Position numbers and translations under genes: made by a program. A stretch of DNA of 64,000 nt, from the NCBI GenBank assembly GCA_033725935.1, contig MU867066.1:186001-250000 (forward strand), given 5' to 3'. The notes under the pieces are model-generated. The model was not told the origin of the DNA. It did not search any database and saw only the letters and a program-made list of their open reading frames with translations. Source of the stretch: Cladorrhinum sp. PSN259 (taxonomy: Eukaryota; Ascomycota; Sordariomycetes; Sordariales; Podosporaceae). Below, one piece after another: positions 1 through 13,047 of the stretch (the first letter of the stretch is position 1; every line of letters begins with the position of its first letter).

Positions 1-2179
1 TACCACAGCCCAGGGTGTTGTTACTGTCACCCTTGTGCCGGATGATCCGTGTGATCATGAAGTTTGGTGCTGAGCTGTGCCAATGGTGACAGTGGAAGGT
101 TCGGGAAGATACGAAGTGAAATGAAAGGGTGTTTTGTAGGGTCTGAATTAATGTCTAGTTTGATTCTAGTTTATGCGAATCTATTATTAGCAGTGTTTTC
201 TTTTTCAATTTCAAGTTATGGAGAAGTGATGTATGTGGATTGCAGACTTGTTATGCGACTGACTCGACGACAATCACCTTACCCTTGGAGCATTGTTGAA
301 GCATACTTGGCCACCGTGGAGACATTTTAGTTTGTTGATGATCGTAAATGCGATGAGGTTAGTTCGGGTCGTTGGTTTTTGGTGGCAGACAGGGGAACCG
401 TTGATGTCACAATCATGACTCTACGAGACTTGGTATACGCCGTAAAGCTTGGGTGTTTCTACACACTTTGAGACAGTCTGTCGGAATATCGGATCTGCCC
501 CCTCAGCGATGCAGGTCCGTGAGACTCCACGTGTAATTGGCATATTCTCAACGAAGATCGCTTGTAGATCTCCCAGTGCGCATCCTTCCGTGATGATACC
601 GTGCCATTGACCAACCGTTCCACATAGCAAATGATCTCATCCGCCGTTATCTACCGCGTATAAGATGAGGATATGGATGGGATTGACATGTATCTTTTCG
701 ATCCCATCGAATTCTCGATCTCAACATTCGGTGATTCAATGCCGTCCAGCCGTTCTGTAACGTCATGAATTCTGGTGGTGGTTAAAACTGATGGCAGTAT
801 GGTAAAAGTACGTAATGGGAAGCTGCAGGTGAGGGGCTCATGACAGTCTGGATGGCTTCTTTTCACCTGTTTTACTGCATCTTACCACCTTACCACACAT
901 CGTACCACACAGTGGGAAAATACCGTGCGTGCCAAAGGGTGGTATTGATTACCCCACCGGCTGGGCCAGGCCCCGAATGGTGGACTTGGTGGACTTGGCA
1001 ATGGATGCCAGTGGCTGCCCATGTTTTCGAATGTTCTTGGCTGATTGGTGATGATTTCTTTGTGAGTTGGCCGAGTCTCTGTGTGTCTAGCTTGGAACTT
1101 TAAAAAAAGACCAAAGAAAAGGCCAAGCGGTGAAAAGCGGAAGGTGTCTGCGATTGAAGTTTAAGAGAGGGAGGCGTGGCCAATTGCCCCGCTCGCACGA
1201 CTGCATTGCCGTCGGCGCTTCCTTTTCAACCTCGAGGTCAACGACGATCGGATAAGGCACTGCAGCGAGGTGAGAATTGCATTTTCCTTATCAGAATTAC
1301 ACAGGGTGATAGATAATAGATCCCAGCCCAACGCAGAAATACGCAAACGCCCTGGCAACACCTTCCCGCGTCCCCAATTTATTCAGGACAAATTCTGCAA
1401 TTTTGCGTCTTGTTTGCGTTTTAATAACATACGTCGGTCGGGTGCCGAGAAATCGAAATCAATTTCATTCAAGGAAGGATTGGCGGGGCCCCTCTCCTTT
1501 CCCGGTGACGTATCCACCTCACACAGTGTCAGTCTGGCAAGGATCTTCCTTTGTGGCCCCAGAGCTGCCAGTGACGACAGTCTCCTCTCCCAGAATCCCA
1601 GAATCCTGATCAACACGAATCTCGAAAAAAAAGTCGAATAGTCTATTAATACCGAACGTCCCGATTGAGTTTGCGTCTGATGTTCCTAATATCCCCAATA
1701 ATTCCCACATTTTCCACAGCCCGACTCATTTCGTCGCATTTATCAAACGCCCTGGAGCCCAATACGGTCCAATACCAGGCCCCTCTGCAACCACATTCGT
1801 CCCTAGCGCGTCTTTCAGCTGTGAGCTCAGGCTCGATCTTGACACAAGGTCGCTGCACCAAAGCTGCAAGAGCTTCCGAGCAGGGGTAGACGGAAGCCAC
1901 AAGAGATAAGGCACTCTCGCACCCTCAGCGTCTCGCCGACCGCAATTTCATTCTTGAATCACAAGCACGCAATACCTTTTTTAAAAATCATCACCCAAAC
2001 ACCTACAAACCTCTGGCTCGCAGACACATAGAGATCCCTTGACAACTTCCAATGGTCCCGCCATCCGCAGCAATCCCCGATGCAAAACAGCAGCAACAGC
2101 ACCACGCATTAAGCCGACCATACTTTGACTTGGACCACCACCTCGACCACGACAACAAGCTCCCACTACCCTTCCAAAC
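1..2179. other. Intergenic, no supported gene
   Basis: No reading frame here resembles a known family. Short frames occur on both strands (for example 421-630 minus and 1270-1641 plus), but they overlap each other, lack conserved motifs and often start at non-ATG codons. The last kilobase, pyrimidine-rich toward 1940-2179, is probably promoter and 5' leader of the gene at 2180. The left edge may hold the 3' flank of an unseen neighbour. Confidence 0.5.
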
Positions 2180-2704
2180 ATGACCGCCGCCGCCGCCACA
2201 AAGTCCAGCTCATTCCACCGCACCATGTTTGAGCTTCCTACCTCTTCTCCCATGCCTTATATGGCACACCACCACGACCGCGACCTGGTGCTGCAACAGT
2301 ACTACCTCTTGCACGAACAGCACGAGTCTCTTCGCCAACATCTCGACGAGCTCCGTTCGCCCGCACACCTTGGCTTCCACTCCCCGATCGGTACCAGCCC
2401 CAACCCCGTCGCTTCTCCAGCACACCTGTCACCTTCAGACGTCATGTCTCGACACCAGTTCCGCAGCTCGTCCATTCCCACCATCAAGAGGTGTTGCAGT
2501 CTGGCCGACGTTACCGAGCTGGCAGTCGAAGAGGCCAAGCTCTGTGACGTCAATGAGGGCATCAAGAGGGCACTGACGGAGCTGCTCAACTGTGAGGCCG
2601 TCCGCGGTGACAGAGCCTTCCGCACCTGGGTTCAGTCCCGATTGATGGATACCGAAAGGGAACTGAGGAGCGGTCGCCGCAGAAGAAGTGCCCCTGAGGC
2701 GTAA
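2180..2704 (+). CDS. Small conserved hypothetical protein (174 aa)
   Basis: Single-exon frame from an ATG in a good context (AACATGACC) to TAA at 2702. I do not recognise a named family. The first 95 residues are low in complexity: His/Leu/Gln-rich with a QQYYLLHEQHESLRQHL helix, then Pro/Ser-rich. The C-terminal 75 residues look folded and helical (SLADVTELAVEEAKLCD, then ALTELLNCEAVRGDRAFRTW) and end in a basic tail, SGRRRRS. This compact helical C-terminus resembles short uncharacterised proteins of Pezizomycotina, but I cannot name it. The CT-rich leader and clean third-position GC bias support a real gene. The longest competing frames on other strands lie inside it and are shadows. The function is unknown; the basic tail could be a nuclear signal, which is inference only. 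Confidence 0.6.
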   Translation: MTAAAATKSSSFHRTMFELPTSSPMPYMAHHHDRDLVLQQYYLLHEQHESLRQHLDELRSPAHLGFHSPIGTSPNPVASPAHLSPSDVMSRHQFRSSSIPTIKRCCSLADVTELAVEEAKLCDVNEGIKRALTELLNCEAVRGDRAFRTWVQSRLMDTERELRSGRRRRSAPEA

Positions 2705-3590
2705 CTTGTCTCTCTTCTGCTTGTTCATCTGTCATAAGATAGGAGTGCATCACGCCACGGCAACTATGACCTGTCCCCACCGATGGGGTCTGTGTGGACA
2801 TGAACGACTCAACACCTTTGGAAATCTTGTCCCTCCTTATCTCGATGTTCCCTTGTTGGACTGGGATACATCAATTATCACAACTTGTAATTAGACTCCC
2901 CGACGGGTTATTTTTTTCTCTTTTTTTTTTCTGTTGCATTTTAGCTCGGCGTTTCTTGGGGAATTGGCATCATCATCACATTCACATTTATCAACTTCCA
3001 CATCAACAATTCTCGATATGGCAGACAGAGCAAAGGACAGATTCTTCATGATCAGCGCAAGCAAGACCAACAAACTTGGCTTCTTGGCTCCTTGGCTCCT
3101 TTTTATTTTTGTGCTCTTCATTTTTCATTTCTCTTTTCAGGCTTGAAACAAAAAAATGGTCTTGGGATTGGATTGGACTGGAACCTTGGGTAGGATTAAA
3201 CACACTGAGGTGTGTGTACTGGAAAATATTAAGGGGTAGGCAACAGGGATAAAGCAGACATGGCTGGACATTGGTTTAACATCAACCTTGCTTTCTGTCA
3301 CTGGTATAATTCCCTTGGCTTCGATCGCCGTGGTCATATAATTATACAGACATTTTACTAAATGTGCAACTGGGCCTGTATGATCATGTGAGATGTCGTC
3401 TTTGGGTTGTTGTCGTGATCGTTGATGGTCGGACCCTAACCCTCAAGGTGCTCTGCACTAACAACTTTAACTTTCCCAAATTTAGTGGGGGCCTTGGACC
3501 TTCCCCAGCACCAGCAGCATCACAAACTCGGCCGGCAATCGAGCATCGCCCTCCTTCGATTGTCGCCATTTTAATATTTCAAAATACACA
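2705..3590. other. Intergenic: 3' flank of the small gene and promoter of the cyclophilin
   Basis: AT-rich 3' flank with T-runs at 2910-2935, followed by the upstream region of the gene at 3591. Short frames here have no recognisable domain. No gene is supported. Confidence 0.5.
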
Positions 3591-5200
3591 ATGTCGGTCC
3601 TCCTAGAAACCAGCGCAGGCGACATCGTGATTGACCTGTTGGTTGATTACGCGCCAAAGATGTGCGAAAAGTAGGTATTCCACGAGTTTGCTTCTGCTTC
3701 TCGAAGAGATCAAATGCTAACCCAAAGACTTCTGCTTCTCACAGCTTCCTCAAATTATGCAAAATCAAATACTACAACTTTTCTCCCATCCACTCGATCC
3801 AGAAATCCTTCTCCTTTCAGACTGGCGACCCTCTCGGTCCAATGTCTGCCAAATCCGACGGCGGTACTTCCATCTGGGGGCATTTATCGGGAGATCCGGC
3901 GGAAAAGACCTTCCCCGCGTTATTTCACCCAAAGTTGAAGCACCTCGAGCGCGGCACCGTCAGCATGGCGACTGCGCCGAGTCCCTCAGACCCAGAGACG
4001 CGGGTCGCTGGCTCGCAGTTTATGGTCACGCTGGGAGATAACACGGATTACCTCGACGGGAAGGCAGCAATTTTTGGTAAAGTGGTGGAGGGGTTTGATG
4101 TTCTGGAAAAGATCAACGACGCGATTGTGGACGAGCGCGGCCACCCGCTGGTGGATATACGAATCAAGCACACGGTCATTCTGGACGATCCGTACCCGGA
4201 CCCCGCCGGGCTCAGAGAACCCAGCGCTTCCCCGCCGCCGACAAAGGCGCAGCTGGCGACGGTCAGGATAGCAGAAGGGGAGGAATTGGTTGACGAGGAG
4301 GCGAGTGAGGAGGCTGCTCAGCTTGCCGAGAAGAGGAGGAAAGAGCGCGAGGCTGCCGCGCAGGCGTTGACGCTCGAGATGATGGGTGACTTGCCTTTTG
4401 CCGAGGTGAAGCCGCCAGAGAACGTCTTGTTTGTGTGCAAGCTAAATGCCGTCACGACGGACGAAGACTTGGAGCTGATCTTTAGCCGATTCGGCAAGAT
4501 CTTGAGCTGCGAGGTCATCAGGGATCAGAAGACGGGAGATAGCCTTCAGTACGCCTTCATCGAGTTTGAGGACAAGAAGAGCTGCGAGGAGGCCTATTAC
4601 AAGATGGATTCGGTCTTGATCGATGACCGGAGAATCCACGTGGACTTCAGTCAGAGTGTTAGTCGGTTGAGTGAGGTGTGGAGAGACGATACCAACCAGA
4701 AGAGGAAGAAAGCTGCTGCATCGAGAGGCGGTGGTGGCTGGGGTGGTGTTAAGGAGCTGGAGAAGTGGCGCAAGTACAGGAATGAGTACGTCGAGCACAA
4801 GGACGATGATGACTACGAGATGGTCCATGGGGTGGAAGACATGCATGGCCGGCATGGTACGGATTCTTCAAAACCTAGCGGGCCGGGAGACAGAGATCAG
4901 CGGCCGGAATCAAGCCCACGCCGAGGAGAGCGTTCCCCGGACCGGCGCGGGGGTGACAGGTACGACAAGTCTAACCACAGTGAGAGGAGACGTGACACGG
5001 ATCGTCGTAGAAGTCGGAGCCCAAGGGGGGACAGATATCGCGACAGCCGTGATGACAGGCGGGGTGAGTCTGGTCGAGGCCGACATGGTGAAGATCGAAA
5101 TCCGCCCCGCAGAGATCAACGGGATCACGATCGTCGAGATGAACGAGACAGAGACAGGGATAGATACCGTGGAGGAAGGGGAAAGTATAGTGGACGCTAG
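3591..5200 (+). CDS. cyp-6: Peptidyl-prolyl cis-trans isomerase-like 4 (cyclophilin-RRM protein)
   Basis: Two exons, 3591-3670 and 3745-5200, with an intron GTAGGT...CTAAC...ACAG at 3671-3744; 511 aa. The start MSVLLETSAGDIVIDLLVDY is the canonical cyclophilin opening and joins in frame to MCENFLKLCK. Residues 1-165 form the cyclophilin domain, about 248-325 an RNA-recognition motif (ENVLFVCKLNAVT as RNP2, YAFIEFED as RNP1), and the rest an Arg/Asp/Ser-rich tail. This order is that of PPIL4 (Neurospora CYP-6), a nuclear spliceosome-associated protein. Residues equivalent to the CypA catalytic set are changed: Arg55 is Ser (SPIHSIQKSF), Trp121 is Tyr (DYLDGK) and His126 is Ala (AAIFGKV), so strong isomerase activity is unlikely. 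The gene is alone on its strand. Family assignment is firm; the symbol follows Neurospora usage. Confidence 0.92.
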
Positions 5201-8200
5201 GAATCTGTCGTATTCTCACGTCTCAAAGCTAACGGCCTCCAACATTGCATCGTATTGCGTTACATCCCGCCTTGCGCGCAAATTGTTTGGAAGGTTCCCC
5301 CGGAAATGGGTACACAAACCATTGTTGTTGTCCCCCTCTTTGTGTGTCGCGGTTAGTTTCTCGTCTCTGTACGCTCGTATGTTTTTTAGCTTGTCTCTGA
5401 CCTGTGGTATCGTTATAGCTTAGAGACCATTGAAAGCTTTCGGCATGCGGGTTGAAGTGGTTCCTCTCCAGCTCCCGACTCTTGCGTTTGTTCGAGGTGA
5501 TATTATGCATGATACTGCCGTCAACCCACTGAGTAGTGTATCGTTTCGACAAGCTGCGGGCAGGAGGCCCTTCGGACGAACGAGGCCCAATGATATCACT
5601 CGCTTCCAACTTCTATTTTCTATACGAGTTTCGCCATTCACGTGGCGCACCGAAGTGGTTGGCTGAGTCTTGTTCATGTTTCGGGTCGTTGGGATCGTGG
5701 TGGGGGTGCGTATGGTTCCTTGACGACAACCCTGATCATTCTCCATGGGCCATCTAGGCCCGACCTGACTTTCTTCATTTCTCTGATGCGGAGAACGAGG
5801 TGGGATCCCGATGAGAGCAGTTTATACGGTCACACATGCTTGTTTGCTTATGCAGCAGGGTTATTTCTGGCGACGCGGACTATCATCCCATCAACGTGGC
5901 CCGAAGATGTCAATGGAAGGAGTTGCAACCAACGCATACCCCAGGCGTGCGGGCCGCCCTTTCGATACGGATTCGGTTCTCCTGTCAACCGTGCGAGTAA
6001 CCGTCTTCTATCAAGTTTCGCAGCATTCCGCAACGCCTCGGAGTTTGGCGCAGATGTCTCGATCCGGTTGCCCTCTTCTTCGTGTTACTTTGTTCTAACG
6101 ATGGTAGCACAACTGATATTCGGGGCTTCTTTGGTTCATATTCAGCTCGTTTCGGGGTGGTTCTAGCCTCACAGCCTCGGGCACAAAAGTCTGTGGGCCA
6201 AGTCTGTAGACTCCCGTTGCATTTGGGCGTGGCACTTGGGTTGCCAATTGGGCCCTTTGGGCTTCGAGAAGTCGAAGCTGAAAATGCTGATCTAGGGAAC
6301 GCACATCACGCCGCCGGGTTCGCGGACGATATCGTCCTGCGGGGCCCGCCTCGGCTTGACTTTACGAGAACCATGTTTGGATGTCCGTCATCACCAGCCT
6401 TGTTTGAGAAGCGGGCAAACGTGTGTTTGCCAACAGGCGCCGTGCTGTCAGGTCCCCTCCCCTTTCCTCCATCACTCCCGGATGTTGTGTTACCGTCAAC
6501 GCCCGTGATGGGCGTCAATTGTTTCTCTTCTCCAGTCTTTTTTCGATTCCCCTGAGAAAGCTTTGTTGACGGGGGGAAGGGGCTTTTTCCTTGGCATACA
6601 CAATCTTGATCTGACCTCTCACCCGTCCGCCCACCCGCTGCCATGCAGATGGATTTGTCTTGTTTCTTTTTCGCGACCCGCGTGCGTGCGTGTCAGGCAG
6701 CATTGTCCATGAACCCGGACCGGGCCGGGAAGTTTATTGTTTTATTTTTTTGGCATTCTACTCTTTACGCCCGTCCGGGCGCAGATCAGATCTAGGCATC
6801 CAGGTTGATCAAGTTACGACATGTGTCAGCTATCAATTCGAAATATCTCACATTGTTTTCCTCCGCTCATCGGCTGAGAAAGTTCGGGCTGATTTATACG
6901 GATTTATGGTCGGTCGTACACAGATTCTTGTGAAGGCTTTAGGAGTTGGGTGGGTCAATTAGCAGAGGCAAGGCCGCCTACCTTATCTCTTTGGCTATTT
7001 CCTTTCTTTTGGACAGTGAGAAATTTGTTGACTGTGTGGTTTGTCGAAGCGGGGATGGACGGGGGAGAGATTCACTATCCGCGGATCCATAGCCGGAACA
7101 CGACATGACCAGATGGAGGATTGGATGGCATGCTGTGCAACTCGGATAAAGTACTTGACCAGTTATCCCAGGGGTGTAGTAGTACAGGTTGTTGTCATGG
7201 GTGATATTTGGATTTAATTGGCAGGTTTGTTTGCCTGGTCTGTACTGGACTTTTTTTATGTTCCATTTCATTCCCCCTTAAGGCAGAAATATTGGGAGAA
7301 GGAGAATACCGGATTAAGCAGGTGTCCTTTTTTTATTACTCTAGAGGTGGTATACGTGCATATCAGGTCAGGTCAGTCTTGCAGTGTGTGTACGTATGTG
7401 TGTATGTATGCATGTGGGTCCACGAGAATCTGAGACATGATGTTTACGCAAGTTTCTCGCCGGAGTTGTTGGCATGGAGGGTCGATTTCGTCGTTTATTT
7501 GTCCCCTGAGAACTCTTCTCTCCTTGGATTATTTAGAGACTGCGTGCGTTGTTCGGCAGGATGCAGACAGGCCGCACCCCCGCTTTTCTTTTCTTTGCTT
7601 TTTTGGGTGGCGATTAAGCATGCAAGCCACAGTTCGATTCTCGATCCGTCTTATGTTTTTGAGGGGTTCTTGGGGAATATGGGATGAAGCCATTTCAATT
7701 TTAGGCATGTACGTACGTACGTAGGGTTGTTAGTGGTTTCCCTTTTTCTTTTCTGGCCTAATTTGGAATGAGGTTCAAGTTTTGCTAAGAGAAGAGAAAA
7801 ATAAAAAATACTCTTTGCTTCATCCATTCATGCTTAGCGAGTTATGTCATTAGGAATTTGTGCTTTTTTTTTCTTTTCTTCCTCCTCGTACGGGCGATAT
7901 ATGTATGGTACACCCCTGGTCATGTGCTACATGTTAGTTTAAGTATTAAGAATCAAGAGAAGAAAGTGGGATGATGGGAGCGTATCATCCGTTCCTGTTG
8001 CTTAAATTTTTTTATTTTTTTTTTAAAAAAAAAGGTCCTTGTGCCATGGCATAGGAAGCAAAAAAGTGGACGGTGGAGAGTTGAGTGGCTTTTTGTTCAA
8101 CCTCTTGTTATACCTAGCCAGGGACAAGAGTTCGCTCAGGTAACCCTTCATCCCACGGCAACCGGTGGTCACCATGTCGGGAAAATTGGGTGGTTTGATT

Positions 8201-11200
8201 TAGATCTACCTTTTGAGTACATGTACATCATCTATCGATCCAGGTCAGTTACACTCCTACATGGACTTGGGTACGACTTTCTGCCGTGGGAAATACATAA
8301 TGTCGCTTTGTTTTGTTGACTTGCTGACTTGGAGACTTTGTTGACTTGAGCTTTGGCTCAACTGCAGGAGAAGTCTGTTGACAAGTACAATGTGATTTTG
8401 GTGTTTTATACGCATTCTTGTCTGGAAGGCTAATCTTCTCCTGTCCGGGGTTCAAGTTCCCCTGCAGCCCAGCGCAAAGAGAGGGGATGGTGTCCACGTT
8501 CTTGATGCGGTTACTGATGAACTTTTTCTGTTTATCTCAGCAAATGGTCTGTAGTGCACAATGGTCGTACCGTAATTCGTAACGAAAAGACCTTCAACTG
8601 TCCAGTCATTTCTTGCTGAAAATGGCTTACTCCGTTGTCCACCTAAGAATGTCCACCTGTGCTGTAACACACGCATGACTCTGGCCCGGAAAGCCTAAAT
8701 CTATATGTCTTTGGGATTACACGAAAAAGAAGCAAATAAAATTCTTGACAATTGAGCTCGTGGTGTGTTGTTGTTGTGATGTGTTGTGAGAAAGGACTTC
8801 AGGGTGAAATAGGGGTGATCACGTTGTACATGTATGTAGGCGTGTGGGGAGACAAACGGTCCTTTATGATGCTCGGTCAGTTCTTGTGCACATACATCTC
8901 AAGTGACAGATCTAAATAAACGTGGGATTGTAACAGAAGACCACCTACTGACGATATACAGCCCCACCGTGGGATCATCCGGCTTGGGTTAACTTCGCCG
9001 TCCTCCCTTTTGCACTACATGCATGTGGTTACGGTTGGATTGTACGTACATTGTATGGTGCCTCCAAAGGCGGCCCAACCACTTTCATGGGAGCATCGAT
9101 GACATTCTCCCTCCCTAGTGTGACTAGTGACGGACAGTAATTCTGTCCTGATTCTGAGTCATTATCGTCGTATGAGACACCATGAGGGAGGGACCTCTCA
9201 GATGGGAATACGTTACCCAGATGGTCTTGGGCAGCTGCATATAAAATTTTACGGAACAAAAAAAGAGACTATTCTTGTGATTGTGGTGAACTAGAACTGT
9301 ATGAACAATATTCAAGTATGTATAGCCAACGACATCATAGTTGAGGTTGCTGTGACTAGTAACGAAATGAGGTCTTAAAATATGGTACCAACGATTCAAC
9401 GAGGAGATGTCAAGTCTCTCACGGTCTCACTACACTATTGAACAGTTCGTTTGGCTCACAAAGTCTCACAATGCTTTTAAATTCTCATGATGTGACTCGC
9501 CGATGCTTTGTAACAATGGGTACTCAGTCAGTTCAAGTTGTGTGACTCTGGCTTCAATTTTTGTTCTCTGGTTCCTTTTTCTCGTTTCGGGGATCACAAA
9601 GTTCTCACTTTCTGTGGCTCTCTGGAAGGTGAAGATGATGGCAACACAGGATGAATAGTAACAAAGGACAAAGTAGTGGTCTGGGACCATATTTACGTTT
9701 TTGGAACTCCGTCTCCAAAAGCGGTACTGAATCAACCGCGACGGAGAATTTTCATGCATAGCACATAACGGTACATGTATCAACCGTCCTTTCCTTAGTA
9801 GGTGCCTGGCGATGCAGTGATGGGTAATAGCATGTGTATTCAAGGCAGGCATGTCCCGGCGGGATACGCGACATAGCCGTGGATTTTCTCAGCCGTCTTT
9901 TCTTGGGAACCTCACGTGCTTTCAGGTGGGAAGTAGCCAAAGATGTGCTCCAGCTGCAGTGCGAGTTAAGCACAATGATAACCTCTTGTATATCTGCTCC
10001 GTTCCGTAACGGCGGACGCGTAGTGCATACCTGGAGGCTCCCCAGTGACACTGCTTGAAGTATTTGCAACTGCTTACTACCCCTGCTAAACAGTTGAGGG
10101 AGTAATTACAGGGGGCGTACAGTTAACGTCTTCGATTGTTTGCTTTGCTGGCTGGCTTTGGGTTTGACCAGTTGGTATCTCCTTATCAAGCAGCAACTCT
10201 TTGTGGATTTTCATCACTTGAATACATGAACAAATAAAAATGTGGTCTTCGATCCGGACAGCTATGTTCTGGCATCGAGATCTAAAGACTAAGAGGATGA
10301 TTTTGTCTTGCTATAATTAAGTGGATGAGCTGATCATGAGACCTGTTACCATAGTAAGTGACCCCGAGCGTGGCAAGGTGATCCCGTCGTTTTGGGAGTC
10401 AAGATACCGGGGGAACAAGGCGTGGGAGTCCTCTCCTTCCCTGGGTCCGTCTCCCTCTCGTTCCCCTCTCTTTGTCTTTCATAATTTCCCCGTGGGGGGC
10501 TCGGATGAACAAGCAAGGGCAAGGACCGGACCGAAGAGTCGGGGTCGGCGGCTCGGCTTTGAATTGGACTTGGGCCTTTGTGGATGTTGAGACTGTGCAG
10601 TGGCATCTCCCAACGACCCTCGTGTTACCCAAAGTCATCTCGTTTGAGAATTTTCGTCCCGTGTTTTAAAAGGCAATTTTCCAAGACAACAAGTCGCTAC
10701 CCGATGCCGGATGATTTCCCAGATACAATACTGTGTGTGCCATGCTGCAAGCCGTCTGCAGAAAGCCTCCACTCCTGCATATAGTGTGTCTCGTGTTTGT
10801 ATGCAAAGCATACAATCAAAAGCCAGGGCATGTCCGAAGGGGGGGAGGTCTGGAAAGTTGCAGTGTTGTTGACAAATCGGAAGGCGTCCCATTGTGTGGT
10901 CTCCCTCGGCGACCCGGCAAACGGAAGCGATTAAATGAGGGGAAGCAATGAGATCGATCAGATTGCGGCTTGATGGAAAATAGATCAGATTCAGTGTCGT
11001 GCTTGCAAAGGGGTGGGAAAATGTGACAGGTCAGGGATGGGGGCTGTTTGTCCACGTTTTTATATGTTTATTTATCTATTAATTTACCTTTTTCAATTTT
11101 TTCTTCTTCATTTCGATTTCTCATGAAATCTGGAACGAGGTCTTTCGACGCTGGACATCAGGTCTTAATTTTTTTCACACGGTGCTGGCTCTCTCCCGAT

Positions 11201-13047
11201 GAGTGTGTCTCAACAGCGACATGTTATTGGTATAGGGCTATTATCCGATCCGATCAAACTACTGCGCCTGGCATTTCAACACTTGTGGGCTTCAAGTGCT
11301 CGGCCCGGACTTGACCTCCTTCATTGAGCAGGAGAGGTGCTATTTTAGGGGGCGACGGTTGTTGGGCAACACTGCCTGCAGGGACGGGATTGGCCAAGAG
11401 ATGGAGAGGGCGATCAGCCACGGTGTATGCAATGACGGCATGCAGCTGCAAGAAAGAAGAGAAGATTCATTTTACACGCCCAAAATGCGATTTCTGTCGA
11501 CTCGTTTATCCAAACATTCTTGGGTACACAGGTAGATAGCTGTAGGTAGGTACGAGTTCAGGGGTAAGTTTTCCAGGGGCTGTCTTGATTAGACTGTGGC
11601 TGGCTATGCGTTTGCAGCAGGCTCAGCACAGAATATTGCTCTAATAATCTTGTGTCCGGTCTCTAACGATGCCTGCTGTTTCTATGGAAAAAAAAGACTG
11701 TGACGGCAAACTGCCGATGCCTGTGATCGTTTGCTTCGAAAGGTAGGACAGCGGGTTATCCAAAGAAGGGATAGCGCTATGTACGTAGCTAGAAATAGTG
11801 ACGCAAGAATTCTATTGTATAGCTCACTGCTTCTTCCCGAATTGGCCAAGGCTGTTCTCCTCATTGATTTATTCGTTTCCTTGAAATCTCGATACCCACA
11901 TCTTTGTATTCATCCTCGAGCTTGTTTGACGACAAAAGGACTCGTTCTCTGTCAGTGTCTCTGCCAGCAGCCTGTCCCATCAAGAGCAGATATGCACCTG
12001 GCAGAAAGACATTGAGGTGGGACATGCGGGCTTCCGCGAAGGCCCCTTGGCTCCGCTGTCAATCTTGTCCGTACCTAGGTGGGACCATGGTCACGGTGCA
12101 TATATTCCTACTCAAGTAGGCTGGCATTTGAAGAGGTACCAAACATTACCTAGTCTAAATAATCATCTCTCCTCAACCAATGCCTATTTGATGCTCACAT
12201 GCATCACACTAACCACCTAATAGGCCCTTGGATGCGGGGAACCCAAGCTGGCATGCCCCTGACCTCGCAACAAACAGACGACTTGGACCACGGATACTTT
12301 TGGTATCACAGATGGCTTAAAATCAGACATCATCACGCTCTCCTCGCCTGTCGTCAGTTTCCTCTCCCTGCCTCTTGTCTTTCAGAGCACCGACGGCACG
12401 TTACTCGATCATCACCACCAGTTGCTCCCTTGCCAAATACGACAAGGGGCCTTTTGACTATCACATCTCGAAACCTACCTCGAGATCCTCACTCAGTCAA
12501 CTTGAAAATACTCGAAATTTGAGACACTCGAAATTGGATATCTCACAGACAAGGCCCAGCCTAAAAAAGGTATGTCTCAATATTTATTTTTTTGTGATGT
12601 GGTTCCGAACGTTTCGGCCGAATCTTCTGGCTGTTCCTGCAAACGTCATGTGTGCGGCCTGTTGTGTGTTGTGGATGGATGTATCAAGAGGCACTCACTC
12701 ACTCATTGTTCTCGACTCCAGCAATTTCAACACCACAGTCTCATCCACACTAGAACCATCTCGATCGAAGGATCCTTTACTTTGTGTCTTGCACCTTTCA
12801 GCTCGCGACAAAGATCGCCAAGGTTAACCCTCTGACAGGGCTACAAGTGGTCACTGATCGATCGGGCGGACAATTGGCTCGCCTGTTGCCCACCATCGCA
12901 CAGAGAGACGTCTGAGTCAGGAGAAGGTTCTTATTTAGAAAAAAACATAGGCCTAGTTATTTCCAGAGCCTCGGGACTTGGCCAAGTTTCTCTCACCAGC
13001 CACAGCAGGAAGAAGGCGACTCTGAACTACTTTTTGGTCAACAAGAG
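5201..13047. other. Long geneless region upstream of the Zn2Cys6 regulator (7.8 kb)
   Basis: No frame in this stretch has a recognisable domain. The longer ones (for example 5642-6166 and 6082-6555) have no family motifs and overlap frames on both strands. It contains an (ACGT)n microsatellite at 7709-7723, a T-run followed by an A-run at about 8007-8033, and CT-rich tracts close to 12370-12560. A plausible 5' leader intron lies at 12570-12721 (GTATGT...TCCAG), which would fit a long spliced untranslated leader for the regulator at 13048. Such long upstream regions are common for fungal developmental transcription factors. A non-coding RNA gene cannot be excluded. Confidence 0.45.
7709..7723. 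repeat. (ACGT)n microsatellite
   Basis: Self-complementary tetranucleotide repeat, about 3.75 units of ACGT, in the long geneless region. Similar TACGTACGT stretches are frequent in fungal intergenic DNA; no function is apparent. Confidence 0.7.

Noticed and set aside
8340..8475. tRNA-like GGGGTTCAAGTTCCCC and a TGGCTCAA box upstream
   Set aside because: The T-loop would have eight bases, G18-G19 are missing, and no acceptor stem pairs. It is not a credible tRNA.
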